Source: Incurvaria masculella (lineage: Eukaryota > Arthropoda > Insecta > Lepidoptera > Incurvariidae). Taken from it: 64,000 nucleotides of DNA. The notes beneath the pieces were generated by a model that was not told the origin of the DNA, ran no database searches, and was given only the letters and a program-made list of their open reading frames with translations. Every line of letters starts with the position of its first letter. Within the stretch, counting starts at the first letter, position 1. Both the position numbers and the translations under genes were made by a program. Below are positions 56,201 through 64,000 of this stretch, piece by piece. The stretch spans positions 15,680,077 to 15,744,076 of the forward strand of contig OX335646.2 in assembly GCA_946894095.1 (NCBI GenBank). The letters run 5' to 3'.

Positions 56201-58973
56201 CGTCAAAAACCACGCGGATCTTGTTAGGCTTATTCGGGTTATACACAGCAAAATGTGGCAGGTAAAATGTACGTGGGCTGATGTTTCCTGCCTCGGCAGA
56301 CGTTAACTTCCGTGCATAACCCTGTTCGATGTAACGATTAATTTTATCTGCGTATCGTTCGGCGAAATCCGTATCTTTTTCCATTTTGATTTCGATGGAA
56401 CGTAGCCGCTTTTCCGCGTGACGTCTGCTGGGCGGGAAACTGGTATCGCTGTCCTTCCATAGGAGTCCGGTTTCCCAACGTGGTCCGTCGATCTTTTTTG
56501 TTGTACTTTCCAGAATACTGTGAGCTTGCCTAAGGCTCGGCGTAATGCGTTGTTTGGGCTCGACTCCCATTTCCTCGGCTCCTACGTGCCGTCGAATTAA
56601 CTCAGATACGTCGGTATTAACGTGCATCACGTAATTTACGTTATTCTCATTTCTGTGGCCGTTCAAGTGCCCGTGAATGCACCATCCGAGGTGAGTAAAT
56701 GAGGCTGCCGGCTCGTTAGGTGCACCGTTTCTTATCTGCCGGCCCACAATAAGGTGCCAGTTGTCCTGACCTATCAAAATACCTACGGGCGAAGGATTTT
56801 CTAAATTTAGCTTAATTCCTTTCAAATGGCTGAAGGCCCGTAACGTCGCCGTCGGTATCGACGACGCGGCCGGCAAATGAAGCGTTTTCATCGTTTTGGC
56901 ATTAATAAAAAATTCTTTGGCTTTACTGTCCGCGCCCTTAATGTGCAATCCTACGTGACGAGACGCGTCGGTCGTAGTTCCGGCTATGCCGCGTAGGGTC
57001 AGCTCACTCGTTGGCCCCGGTAGCCCTAATTTCGTAGCGAGGTCCTCGTTCATTAACGTGATAGCTGACCCGTCATCAAGGAAAGCTGACGTTTTAATAC
57101 TTCCGTTAGGTCCGCGTAAAATCACAGGCAATATTTTCAATAGAACTTTGCTGGAGCAACTTACGCAGCCTACGTCAACTTCGCGTTTATCTTCTGTTTC
57201 AGAGGTCGGATTATGTTTTTGTTCGTTGGACCTCCTCAACAGTGGGTGAGTTTTTCGTGACTTACTCTTAAGGCAATAGTTGCCGCGATGCCCTACCTTT
57301 AAGCAACGGTAACATCCATTTAATCTCTGAACCGTTAAAAATCTATCGTCAACCGACATACCCATGAATTTTGAACAATAATTATATTCATGTCCGTCTT
57401 GCTCGCACAACTCGCATTTTCTTACAAATTTAGCGTCGCTGCTTTTAAAATTCTCGCTCGCGGTAGCAGCGAACACTCGTGGATGCGGCGGGAGTGGGGG
57501 TCGGGCGTACGTAGCGCGTGGGAGGTTGCGCGGCTCCCTGATTGGCTGAGGCGCGCCACTTGACGCTACTGCGGGTGTTGCTAAATCAAAACGTCTCGGG
57601 ATGTTGTGTGCGATTTGGTCTAACCATCGCTCAAATATACAAATTGGAGGTTGTTTCGACTGATCGTTCTGCGCGTGAAGCCACCACATATGACGTAGAT
57701 GCTCCGGTAACTTATCTTCGATACTATTAAGCAAATCGGTATCTTCAACGCGAGCTCGGTAGTTTGCTGCGCGGTCGGAATTATTAAAATAAGACACGGA
57801 GTCCGAATACACAACAGACATGAGACCTCCAATAAGTGTAGCCAGATCGCACAAACTTTCTCGGCTTGTTGAGTCGCGAATTCTCGGAAATGATTTTATC
57901 GAAGTTAACATTTGAGACACAACAATAGAAGGGGACCCGTATTTATCTTCTAGCCGGTTAAAAATTCTTTTCAGATTTGACGGGTGATTCAAAAGTACTG
58001 AAACCGTACGGCGCGCCTCTCCTTGCAGTGACTTTTGAACTTTTGCAAAAACATCGCGATCGGACAAACTTTTATTATTTAAAAGTGAATTTAACGTGTC
58101 CGCATAAATATACCATTGCCCAATGGAACCATCAAAATTAGGGAGATCGTTAAGTGACTGCTTTGCACCAAGATATAAAATAGCCTTACTCACATGGTCC
58201 GCGGTGGCCGGCGATGCGGCGGCTGCGGCGTCGGCGTTCCAGGCTCGCTCCCTCGCAGGCACTGGGTCGGTCACTCGGTGGGCAGGAGCAGTCACTTCGC
58301 GCACAGGTATCGTCACTTCGCGCACAGGTATCGTCACTTCGGGCACAGGTACTGTCACTTTGCACACAGGCTCGTTCACGTGCGGGGCTCGTTCGGCTGG
58401 CAGCAGTCTCGCGTCCTCTTGTTGCTGCAGCCATTTTCGGGTCAGCTCCTCCCGGTTCGGCTCGTCGAGGTCGTCGCCGCCGCACGATGATTCTTCTTCT
58501 AGGCAGATTAGCCGCGCCTGGGCTAGCTGCGTCGCTGCTTGGGCTTCTTCCAGCTTCCGCTTGGCCAGCTCCATCTCGGCCTGACGTCGCTGTCTGGATC
58601 TGGCCGTGCTGGTCGTAGATGCCGCTCGTCCGCTGCGTGCCGGTGCCGGAGGTCCGTTGTCTGGTCGTGGTCGCACGGTGTCGTGCGTGTCCGCCGTCGT
58701 GGTGCCATGAGACCACGTGTTGGTCTCCGTCGCGGTGGCACGTGGACGTGTGGAAGGCGTGGCGGTCCTCTCGGCTCGTTCTGTCGGCGGCGTCCCGGAC
58801 GGCTGCTTCGGTGAGTCGGTCCCTCCCTCGGGTGGCGCAGGGGGGCCGGACGTCGTGGGGTTGGTCGCGGCCTCTGGCGTCGTGGAGATGGCCGCGGTCG
58901 TGGCTTGTTCCGACGGAGTTCTTGTTGCAGCCGCAGGTCGTTCCGCGTTCTTCCGGCTTCTCGTGATCGGCAT
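53289..58973 (-). CDS. gag-pol: BEL/Pao Gag-Pol polyprotein (intact, 1894 aa)
   Basis: Single uninterrupted frame between two LTRs, encoding the capsid and enzymes that copy and integrate the element. Residues from the ATG at 58973: 1-126 Pro/Thr/Ala-rich; 127-163 charged Glu/Lys/Arg/Ala helix, probably coiled coil; 207-238 short VT-x-PV-type repeats; about 280-440 retroelement Gag region (DUF1759-like); two CX2CX4HX4C zinc knuckles at 520-533 and 554-567; aspartic protease DDG at 633-635; reverse transcriptase YVDD at 1042-1045; RNase H acidic residues D1232, E1276, D1306; integrase zinc site H1533, H1538, C1568, C1571; catalytic D1604, D1666, E1716; C-terminal extension (DUF5641-like) from about 1833. 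The DDG protease, YVDD and that C-terminus are typical of BEL/Pao, and the length is normal. The frame stays open 22 codons upstream into the LTR but has no ATG there, so I chose 58973. All catalytic residues are present, so it may be active. Confidence 0.95.
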   Translation of the reverse strand: MPITRSRKNAERPAAATRTPSEQATTAAISTTPEAATNPTTSGPPAPPEGGTDSPKQPSGTPPTERAERTATPSTRPRATATETNTWSHGTTTADTHDTVRPRPDNGPPAPARSGRAASTTSTARSRQRRQAEMELAKRKLEEAQAATQLAQARLICLEEESSCGGDDLDEPNREELTRKWLQQQEDARLLPAERAPHVNEPVCKVTVPVPEVTIPVREVTIPVREVTAPAHRVTDPVPARERAWNADAAAAASPATADHVSKAILYLGAKQSLNDLPNFDGSIGQWYIYADTLNSLLNNKSLSDRDVFAKVQKSLQGEARRTVSVLLNHPSNLKRIFNRLEDKYGSPSIVVSQMLTSIKSFPRIRDSTSRESLCDLATLIGGLMSVVYSDSVSYFNNSDRAANYRARVEDTDLLNSIEDKLPEHLRHMWWLHAQNDQSKQPPICIFERWLDQIAHNIPRRFDLATPAVASSGAPQPIREPRNLPRATYARPPLPPHPRVFAATASENFKSSDAKFVRKCELCEQDGHEYNYCSKFMGMSVDDRFLTVQRLNGCYRCLKVGHRGNYCLKSKSRKTHPLLRRSNEQKHNPTSETEDKREVDVGCVSCSSKVLLKILPVILRGPNGSIKTSAFLDDGSAITLMNEDLATKLGLPGPTSELTLRGIAGTTTDASRHVGLHIKGADSKAKEFFINAKTMKTLHLPAASSIPTATLRAFSHLKGIKLNLENPSPVGILIGQDNWHLIVGRQIRNGAPNEPAASFTHLGWCIHGHLNGHRNENNVNYVMHVNTDVSELIRRHVGAEEMGVEPKQRITPSLRQAHSILESTTKKIDGPRWETGLLWKDSDTSFPPSRRHAEKRLRSIEIKMEKDTDFAERYADKINRYIEQGYARKLTSAEAGNISPRTFYLPHFAVYNPNKPNKIRVVFDAAARSASVALNDKLLSGPDLLNSLLGCIFRFRQGAVGFTADIEEMFLRIKIIAADQDSQRFLWRSDRNQPKADEYVMTSLLFGATSSPCSAQYVKNVNATNDTEASDRVKHAIIRNHYVDDMLDSTNSLEEAREIINGVRKTHRKGGFFFITSWAASNEKALSDVPPEHRASGTVTLAQQEAPNLRTLGLHWNPREDVLAFDLSMKKLKTTIVTGEQRPTKREVLKLVMTVFDPVGILSPITVKSKILLQNIWKSEVGWDEKICENDYENWKVWLAELETAKEVHVPRHYFNGTTESPVRRELHIFADASSHAYAAVAYFRTTQRNLNVTLSFISSKTRVASRKVTSIPRLELSGALLAARLADTIKREHDIDIHATTMWSDSQTVLGWIASDKSSYKAYVSHRLAELDELTDISEWRYCPTDLNVADEATRNSQRADLTPQSRWIAGPAFLLGAPGTWPPQIKPDVPNEEKIQTAHLVEPISDAGLPDISRFSKYSRLINTTAYVRMFIEKCRKNPAQLTTTEYQQAELSWIKHAQNESFSTEIKLLRENKPLPYKNRLIPLSPYLDSEGVLRAEGRVKTNFIEYDIKNPTILDGRHRFTLLLIFDTHDRLRHEGTDKQINVLRTQYFIFGLRAALKKIQFSCNTCKKNKAKPQNPKMGNLPDERVAHLARPFTMTGMDYFGPLEVSIGRRREKRWGVIFTCLTTRAIHLEIAASLSADSCIQAIRRFMCRRGTPKVIWSDNGTNMVGADRELQKCISELETDAINNFSKLRKIEFKFNPPVAPWAGGAWERLIKSVKIALSATMCSRAPHPETLATLFAEAEFLVNTRPLTHVSLDHGDDESLTPNHFLIGSSTGEYHVPGKFDANELRKQWRIAQALTNHFWKRWLKEYLPTLVPRQKWHTTGRAITIGDVVLVTDPNQPRATWPKGVVSAVYPGKDGIIRMVDIRTQTGSLRRPVGRLAVIFENKL
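58291..58373 (-). repeat. 21-bp tandem repeat inside gag
   Basis: Four copies of a 21-bp unit beginning GTCACTTCGCGCACAGGTAT, the first two identical and the others diverged. Because 21 is a multiple of three, the repeat adds seven residues per unit (residues about 207-238) and keeps the frame. Confidence 0.85.
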
Positions 58974-58985
58974 GATGTTGTCGTG

Positions 58986-59025
58986 ATCCAGGTCGCAGGG
59001 ACTGGATCCGGCTCGAAGTGGACCA
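58986..59025 (-). promoter_or_regulatory. Primer-binding site, extended tRNA-Tyr-like
   Basis: Two bases inside the 5' LTR the element reads TGGTCC-AC-TTCGAGCCGGAT. This is the complement of the 3' end of eukaryotic tRNA-Tyr(GUA) with two extra bases. Similarity continues beyond the usual 18 nt: on the plus strand ATCCA, GGTCGC and GG fall in the order of the anticodon stem, variable loop and T stem. About 31 of 40 positions match the tRNA as I remember it. Minus-strand DNA synthesis should start here. Confidence 0.75.
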
Positions 59026-59027
59026 GA

Positions 59028-60389
59028 TGTATCCGCCACCCCCCGAAGCTCAGTGGACTGTAGTACGTGGACGGCGGGCGGAGGCGGCGGGGTACAGGGT
59101 CTCCGATAGCTCGATCGTAGCGACGTCCGCTACCTCCAGTTCCAGCCGACGGGGTGCCTCCCTGCAGGACTCGATGTCGATCCGGAGATCTCGTAGGTCA
59201 GGGGTCGTGGTGCCGGAACCGAAGCGTAGTATTTCGATCAGAATAAAACACCGTAATGTTGTAGCGAACGTAACGTATATTGAAATTTAATTTCCTTAAC
59301 TACCTTGAAAAGTAATAAAATAGACGGCCACTAGAGCCTCTCCGTACTTTGATTCCTATTTCGTTTTACAAAATGTACTGCTCTAGCCTTATATCTTTGG
59401 TTGTACATGTTGGACTTAAAATCTAAACATATGTGCGGATAGATCTCGCTGAGATCTATCCAAATAGTATAAGGTATATTGGCCTTTTGTGGAGACTCGT
59501 AAAATAGGCTCAATATTGTTGTCTCCCATTACAATTTCTTGCATAAATATAACTTTGCCTCAACCCCATTCGTGGTACACATGCTAGACTTTCGTGTTGG
59601 GTACATCATTCGATAGGTACTTTTTTCGCTCTTTCCATACATGTACAAATAAATTCGTAACTTTAAGATTTAATACAATTTCTTGCTTTCAAAGATATTT
59701 TACATGGTACATTTTTCGAGTTGCCTCGTTCGGCCGCCAAGAGGGCGCGCGCGTCGTTGTGCTAAATTCGTCCGCGGCGCGCAGAGCGCGTCCGCTGCTT
59801 TTATTTTAAAATGGACTTTTCGTAAATTTACATAATATCTCGTATATGATATATTCTCAAAATAACAAAAACATATATTTCTTCCGTGTGGCTTTACATA
59901 GGTTATAAAACACTAAGACCATATAGCTTCTAAAATATTATAATATTGTTCGTGGAGTCATGCGGCACGTATATACATTTATTTACAACAAGACTCATAT
60001 ACTTTATTTACAATATTATTCTAAAAGGACTTATAGCTAACACAATTATCAAAAAACATATCGTGGCCTCGCCTGAGGTTACTTAACTGAGCTGTACACG
60101 TTATTTATCTTACAGTCCTAAACACACATTATCTAAGTATCGTATATTTACAACATAATACAAATGAACATATTTCGGGGCATAATGTGTGAGTAAGGCA
60201 ATCTATATCTCGGTGCAAGCAGTCATAATAATATCATAGGGCTTTTCGTGGGTATCGGTCGTAGGCGAGGCAGATAATTGTGAAAGGCGTGCGGGGGAGG
60301 GGACAGGTAGCGCGCCTGGCAGGTAGTGCGCGTCAGTGTCTTTTGTTTCGGTTCGCGCTCCTCGTGATATCTTGATTTAGTCCAATACA
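59028..60389 (-). repeat. 5' LTR of BEL/Pao element
   Basis: 1362 bp, nearly identical to 51810-53165. On the plus strand it begins TGTATCCGCC and ends AATACA, giving a 5-bp TGTAT/ATACA terminal inverted repeat. In element orientation it supplies the promoter and transcription start. I could not place TATA or initiator elements with confidence. The U5 end contains sequence like the 5' half of tRNA-Tyr (59041-59063). Confidence 0.93.
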
Positions 60390-60394
60390 GAGGG
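60390..60394. repeat. Target site duplication GAGGG (right)
   Basis: Right copy of GAGGG, immediately after the terminal CA of the 5' LTR. It fixes the outer border of that LTR at 60389. Confidence 0.85.
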
Positions 60395-60560
60395 ATTTCG
60401 AACTTTGTGGGAGAACCTGGCTCGAAGGCATTTTACGTCCATGTGGACATTCAATTATTTACTTTGAATTCTATACACCACTGTAAACTTTAAATTTGCT
60501 ATTTAAGACTCAATGTAACAACAATATGTGTTTGAAATAAATAAATAAATCCAAAAATAT
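60395..60560 (+). repeat. LINE 3' end interrupted by the BEL/Pao insertion
   Basis: Downstream of the element the sequence runs through TGTAACAACAATATGTGTTT to GAAATAAATAAATAAATCC, a LINE-type tail. A frame enters the target site from about 51703-51804 and leaves it here up to a stop near 60467. The class is not identified. Confidence 0.45.
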
Positions 60561-60644
60561 AAGACACACCGCATTTCCAAAGAAAAAAGTCCCGTTCCAA
60601 AACCTTTCTTCCATAAGACCACAAATATTGAAATTCTTCCTTCC

Positions 60645-60725
60645 ATGGGACTTCTGCGATGGGACCAACCCCAGGCGGGTTTACCGCCTTATAAGTAGGG
60701 AAGTAGAATTCACAGGGTCCGGATT
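60645..60725 (-). repeat. 5S-like SINE fragment, diverged
   Basis: GCGATGGGACCAACCCCAGG and AAGTAGGGAAGTAGAATTCA align with the SINE body; both ends are lost. Confidence 0.45.
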
Positions 60726-61129
60726 CTCAACCATAATGAACATTTTAATCTATGCCTACTATTAAAAAAAACATATTTTCAAACCGTTATGAGCTATTGC
60801 CATTCTTTAGACATTCTATCTCCCACGGTGGAGCCTATATGGCGCTACAAATTGCTATGAGATGATAATTTCGCTGTTATTGTTAGGTATAATTTCGTGT
60901 CCTGCACCGGCCATTATCCCTTTATAAGTCTATTTGTTGGACGTGACGTTCATCTCGATGCGTACGCGAAGTTCTCAGAGAGATTGTCCACGCTCCGATG
61001 ATGCTCTCCGCTTGCTGATGGTAAAAAATAGAACCTGCACTTACAATAGTTATAGGCAGTAATATTTATATTCCCTGTATTAAAAGGTATAATAACTATA
61101 CTTATGGAAACTTAAAACTATTTTACTAG
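60726..61129. other. No gene seen
   Basis: No supported feature between the SINE fragment and the open frame beginning near 61096. Confidence 0.45.
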
Positions 61130-61455
61130 ATGAAGAAGGGGGCAATTGGTGCATAGCCCCCCCCCCCCCCTTGATCATGACTGAAGCACTTTATTTAGAG
61201 CATGTTAAGACACGTTTTTGTCCTTCGCAAGCTAATTCCTCGGACAGACTTTTAAATCCTCGTAAGACCTATCTTGGGTCCCCGGAAATTGAAGCTTCAC
61301 AGGCGAAATCCTGGATTCATGACTGGCTGAAACATCGTCGAAAGTTTTCATGCCACAATGAATGGAAGGAGATTCCAGTTCCAAAATTAACATTCTTAAA
61401 AAAACCTCATTCTCGTTTTGAAGAACTGCTTAAAAGAAAGAAACTCCAATTATAA
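61130..61455 (+). CDS. Unidentified open frame, possible terminal exon
   Basis: The frame is open from 61096 to the TAA at 61453-61455. TATTTTACTAG ending at 61129 could be a splice acceptor, and AATAAA overlaps the stop. The protein has a Pro run from the 14-C tract at 61157-61170, then about 90 mostly hydrophilic residues with SWIHDWLKHRRKF and ending FEELLKRKKLQL. Residue balance looks more protein-like than other frames in the window. The first ATG in frame is at 61177. I do not recognise a family. Alternatives are a TE-derived frame or chance. Confidence 0.35.
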
Positions 61456-62024
61456 TAAATTGAATTGTTGAAAAGTTAACAGAAAACAATGGTACTTAAT
61501 TTTCAGATATACTCTAATTCAGTTAACCGCGATGCATAAGCCCCTCTCACTCTATGTACTGCGTATAACAGAAAAGGAGAGAACACAAGTGGGCGGCAAC
61601 CCTTACACCAAATCACGTTCAAATATTCGAAATGTGCGGGCGGCCTGTTTTACACGCACGCATTTAAAAAAAAATTAAGATAAAGAATTTACCCGTATTT
61701 TTTGTAAAAGTTGTGTTAACAAACCATATTTTTATTTTATGATTATAGGTTAGTATTGATAACACTACTAAGCTTTAAATATTCAAATTTAACATATAAA
61801 AAAATAAGATTTTTTCATACATTGCTCATATTATTTTAAAGACGTCCCCAATCTGGACCAAATGTTTTCTTTTGGAATGTCCCTTCCCTTTTTGTGTATT
61901 CATAAAAATACCTGTCATAAAATAAATCCTTTGCAACTTTTGACTAAGTATCATATTTTTTAAATAATTCAATTATATATGAATACATTTGTGATTATAT
62001 ACATGTGTTTTTTTTTATTCCCAG
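61456..62024. other. No gene seen
   Basis: AT-rich, with a GC-richer patch at 61580-61665. No supported feature. Confidence 0.45.
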
Positions 62025-62069
62025 TTGGCACAGAAATGCGACATCTTACAATTTAAAGAATGGCCATGA
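62025..62069 (+). other. Possible terminal exon after strong splice acceptor
   Basis: TGTTTTTTTTTATTCCCAG ending at 62024 is close to an ideal 3' splice site. The next 14 codons, LAQKCDILQFKEWP, end at a TGA (62067-62069). It is too short to judge, and no partner exon was found. Confidence 0.2.
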
Positions 62070-62639
62070 ATGGTTACTCGTACAGTATATGTGTGGTAAA
62101 CACGTCCGTATCGTACAAAGTCCGATTCACAACTAAAAGAAGCACGTGTGGAATAGGCCGGATAACCGACGCCGTCGAAGGTAACGCACTAATCACAAGC
62201 AAGCCTTTTGTTCTCGTAAAACTGGAGGGGTGCGCGGTGCATCGCGCTTATCTGAAATATACTATAGTAATCTTCATTACCAAGAAAATCAGCTAGCAGC
62301 GGTTGAATGTTTAGTCTACTTTGCGTTGTGCGCCACGCGCCAGTTTCAGTATTTCATAATTTTCTGTTTGTTTGAACGTGCATTCGTCGGAACACGTACG
62401 TAAATATTAGTACAACAGTACGAGTCTGCTGTGCACGTGGTTAAACTTATGAATTTCTATCAACTGTAGAAACACATTTTGGTTAGTATTTGACTCGAGC
62501 TTGGAATTAATTTTGTTCCAGGTATTTAGGTCAGATACGTCACTTAAACACCGAAAGATAACTTCGATGGTTCAAAGGCGGTATGTTCAAATCAAGCAAA
62601 GGAGACCGGTGACAATTTGAGTGCCGACACATTGATCAT

Positions 62640-63290
62640 TGGTAGAGTACGAAAATCTTGGCGAAGCTCAAATCATATCGCGCTGGACACCGCGAAAGCA
62701 TTTTACCGGGTCCGGCACAAGGCCCGCTTTCCAAGCTTTTTTTTTCTTTTAAAAGTCTTGGTTGACGGTTGTTATTCCAATGCCATGTTACCGTAGGGCT
62801 CCGTGCTGTCAACAATCTTTTTTCTGCTGCAAAAAAAATCTCTACTGATGATAACACGGTGCTAGCCAGGTACACCGGTCAAATGACCGTTAGCCGAGCT
62901 GACGTGGAGGCGGATATCGTAATTAGCCTCGAAGTTACCCTTGATAAAGTTTCGGGACGCGGGAGCCTCATTGAGTATAACTCGAGCAAGACACATGCAT
63001 GCCGGTGTAGAGTGAACACCGTTCAATACAGTTCCGACGTTCCAGGGTACAAGTCTGAATATCAACGGCCATATCAGGATTCTCGGTGTTGACCTGACGG
63101 ATGGCCTGAACATTCTACGCCATATCGAGGAAAAAACATGCTCGCTTAAAAAAAGCGGGAAATCCTAAAATGTAAGTCAATATTTTACGCCGGACCAGAA
63201 AATGCTGCTGGGCACAGAACATGTCTTGTGTAGAGTATTTTCTCGCCGACAACCTCGATGTTGTAAACTGCATAAGCTGAAGAGATATAT
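62640..63290 (+). pseudogene. Decayed Jockey-type LINE reverse transcriptase
   Basis: Collinear RT blocks in changing frames: LDTAKAFYRVRHKA at 62683-62724 (usual DxAKAFDxVWHxxL); VDGCYSNAM at 62761-62787; stop plus GSVLS at 62794-62811 (the PQGSVLS box, Gln codon now TAG); the catalytic YADD reduced to STDD at 62841-62852; VTLDKVSGRGSLIEYNSSKT; ILGVDLTDG at 63079-63105; YFTPDQ at 63181-63198. Several stops, deletions and at least two frame changes. This is the same element type as the relics at 22146 and 38268. Confidence 0.85.
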
Positions 63291-63317
63291 GTAGGGTATA
63301 ATGCTCGACACTGCTGC

Positions 63318-63884
63318 TTTTTTTTTATTTATTTTTTTTGGTTCATCAACAAGAACACCACTCAAACATACATAGAAAATACAGATAGAGGATAAAAGAC
63401 TGAGCGTATTCTTAATTATAGACGAACACAACATTCACTACAAATTAATACGTAACCTAGCACAATTCGAGCTAAAATTTCAAATGACACTAGCACATAA
63501 CAAGCAAAACACAATAATAGAACAAGAAGATAAAAGAAAAAAAAAATTTAAAACGAATATTACATGTTACATATATGGATAAACAGTTACCACCTTTCTG
63601 AGATTTTTCTTAATTTTTCCCTCCATTGCCATTCCAGAACACACATTCAAATCAAAATCAAAATCTTTAATTTTTGATATTGCGTTGAAATTGGAAAAAA
63701 ATATTTTTGAAAGAGACGAATGAAAACCGAGATTTGCTCTAAATTTATTAATTTTAAGAGGAATAAAATTAGTTGCTCTTGCACCACGTCTGGGGAATTT
63801 AAACGATACTTTTTCTAATAAGAAGGGACAATTAATTTTATCGTTTGTAATTTTGAAAATAAATGTTTTTTTTTTTCATGAAGA
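63318..63884 (-). mobile_element. 5'-truncated LINE inserted in opposite direction
   Basis: On the minus strand: C-terminal RT coding region (63567-63884), about 220 bases of AT-rich 3' UTR, then AATAAA and an A-rich tail ending at 63318, where the decayed plus-strand LINE is adjacent. 5' truncation plus a poly-A end are typical of target-primed reverse transcription. The upper boundary is uncertain. Confidence 0.6.
63567..63884 (-). pseudogene. LINE reverse transcriptase C-terminal fragment
   Basis: About 105 codons ending at TAA 63567-63569. FKFPRRGARATNFIPLKINK, then LGFHSSLSKIFFSNFNAI, resembles the C-terminal NxRxxxxFxxPxxRTNYGxxSPxxRxxxxYN block of Jockey/CR1-type ORF2 proteins. A TGA just upstream next to a run of 11 A suggests a frame change or truncation; no catalytic domain remains in the window. 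Confidence 0.6.
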
Positions 63885-64000
63885 GAAATGTTTTTTCCCT
63901 GATACCGAATTTATTAATTTATACATTTAATTATCAATGCGAGCATCCGTTGAGAGATGCTCACTTAGGCAATTGCATTTTGACGGGAGGCCGCTCGGTT

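Larger units (their letters stand above)
51810..60389 (-). mobile_element. BEL/Pao LTR retrotransposon, complete and young
   Basis: 8580-bp element in minus orientation: 5' LTR 59028-60389, primer-binding region 58986-59025, Gag-Pol 53289-58973, polypurine tract 53166-53173, 3' LTR 51810-53165. The plus-strand ends read TGTAT...ATACA, as expected of LTR elements, and both sides carry GAGGG. Compared by eye, the LTRs differ by one substitution (A at 52335, C at 59553) and six extra bases at the outer end of the 5' LTR. This implies recent insertion. It landed in what looks like an older LINE 3' end, because a frame runs into the target site on the left and out of it on the right. Confidence 0.95.

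Noticed and set aside
58123..58584. 153-codon and other long open frames on the plus strand across gag
   Set aside because: They lie antisense to the Pro/Ser/Thr-rich GC-rich part of Gag, where all frames tend to stay open. They show no motif of their own.
58974..59039. Gag-Pol start inside the 5' LTR
   Set aside because: The frame is open there but has no ATG, and it would run through the primer-binding site. The ATG at 58973 is the better start.

Overview
The window looks like AT-rich, repeat-dense nuclear DNA of an insect, most probably a moth or butterfly. The evidence is the set of dispersed repeats I associate with Lepidoptera: many copies of a short repeat with the head GTGCGAGTCGGACTCGCAC and tail AGGGTTCCGT...ACGGAACCCT, LINE tails ending in AATAAATAAAT, 5S-like SINEs, decayed Jockey-type reverse transcriptases and many foldback MITEs. 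No rRNA or intact tRNA gene, CRISPR array, operon or prokaryotic signal is visible. I found no host gene that can be named. The window could be an intergenic stretch or a very long intron.

The one intact protein-coding locus is a BEL/Pao LTR retrotransposon at 51810-60389 on the minus strand, flanked by the 5-bp target duplication GAGGG. It has LTRs of 1362 and 1356 bp that differ, by eye, by one substitution and one 6-bp indel. A single 1894-codon Gag-Pol frame carries two zinc knuckles, DDG protease, YVDD reverse transcriptase, RNase H, an HHCC-DDE integrase and a C-terminal extension. The element is young and appears complete. Its primer-binding region is unusual: the leader resembles the whole 3' half of tRNA-Tyr, and the adjoining LTR end resembles the 5' half.

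Layout. 0-12 kb: foldback MITEs, palindrome-head repeats, a mariner relic near 8.3 kb and three copies of a 243-bp MITE near 10 kb. 12-29 kb: TTAA-flanked MITEs at 14.1, 22.7 and 27.3 kb, nested hairpins at 20.6-21.2 kb, a LINE relic at 22.1 kb, a 547-bp foldback at 23.3 kb and a full-length 5S-like SINE at 24.0 kb. 29-51 kb: more of the same families, a possible PIF/Harbinger relic at 32.0 kb, a candidate terminal exon at 32.42 kb, the second copy of a 122-bp hairpin MITE at 33.8 kb, a PIF-like MITE cluster at 43.5-44.1 kb and a hAT-type MITE nested in a SINE at 45.6 kb. 51.8-60.4 kb: the BEL/Pao element. 60.4-64 kb: an unidentified open frame at 61.1 kb, a possible splice acceptor at 62.02 kb, a decayed LINE on the plus strand and a second, 5'-truncated LINE on the minus strand inserted next to it.

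Almost everything here is mobile DNA in different stages of decay, with nested insertions that give a relative order of events. All family assignments come from reading the sequence and from memory of family motifs; no search was run.
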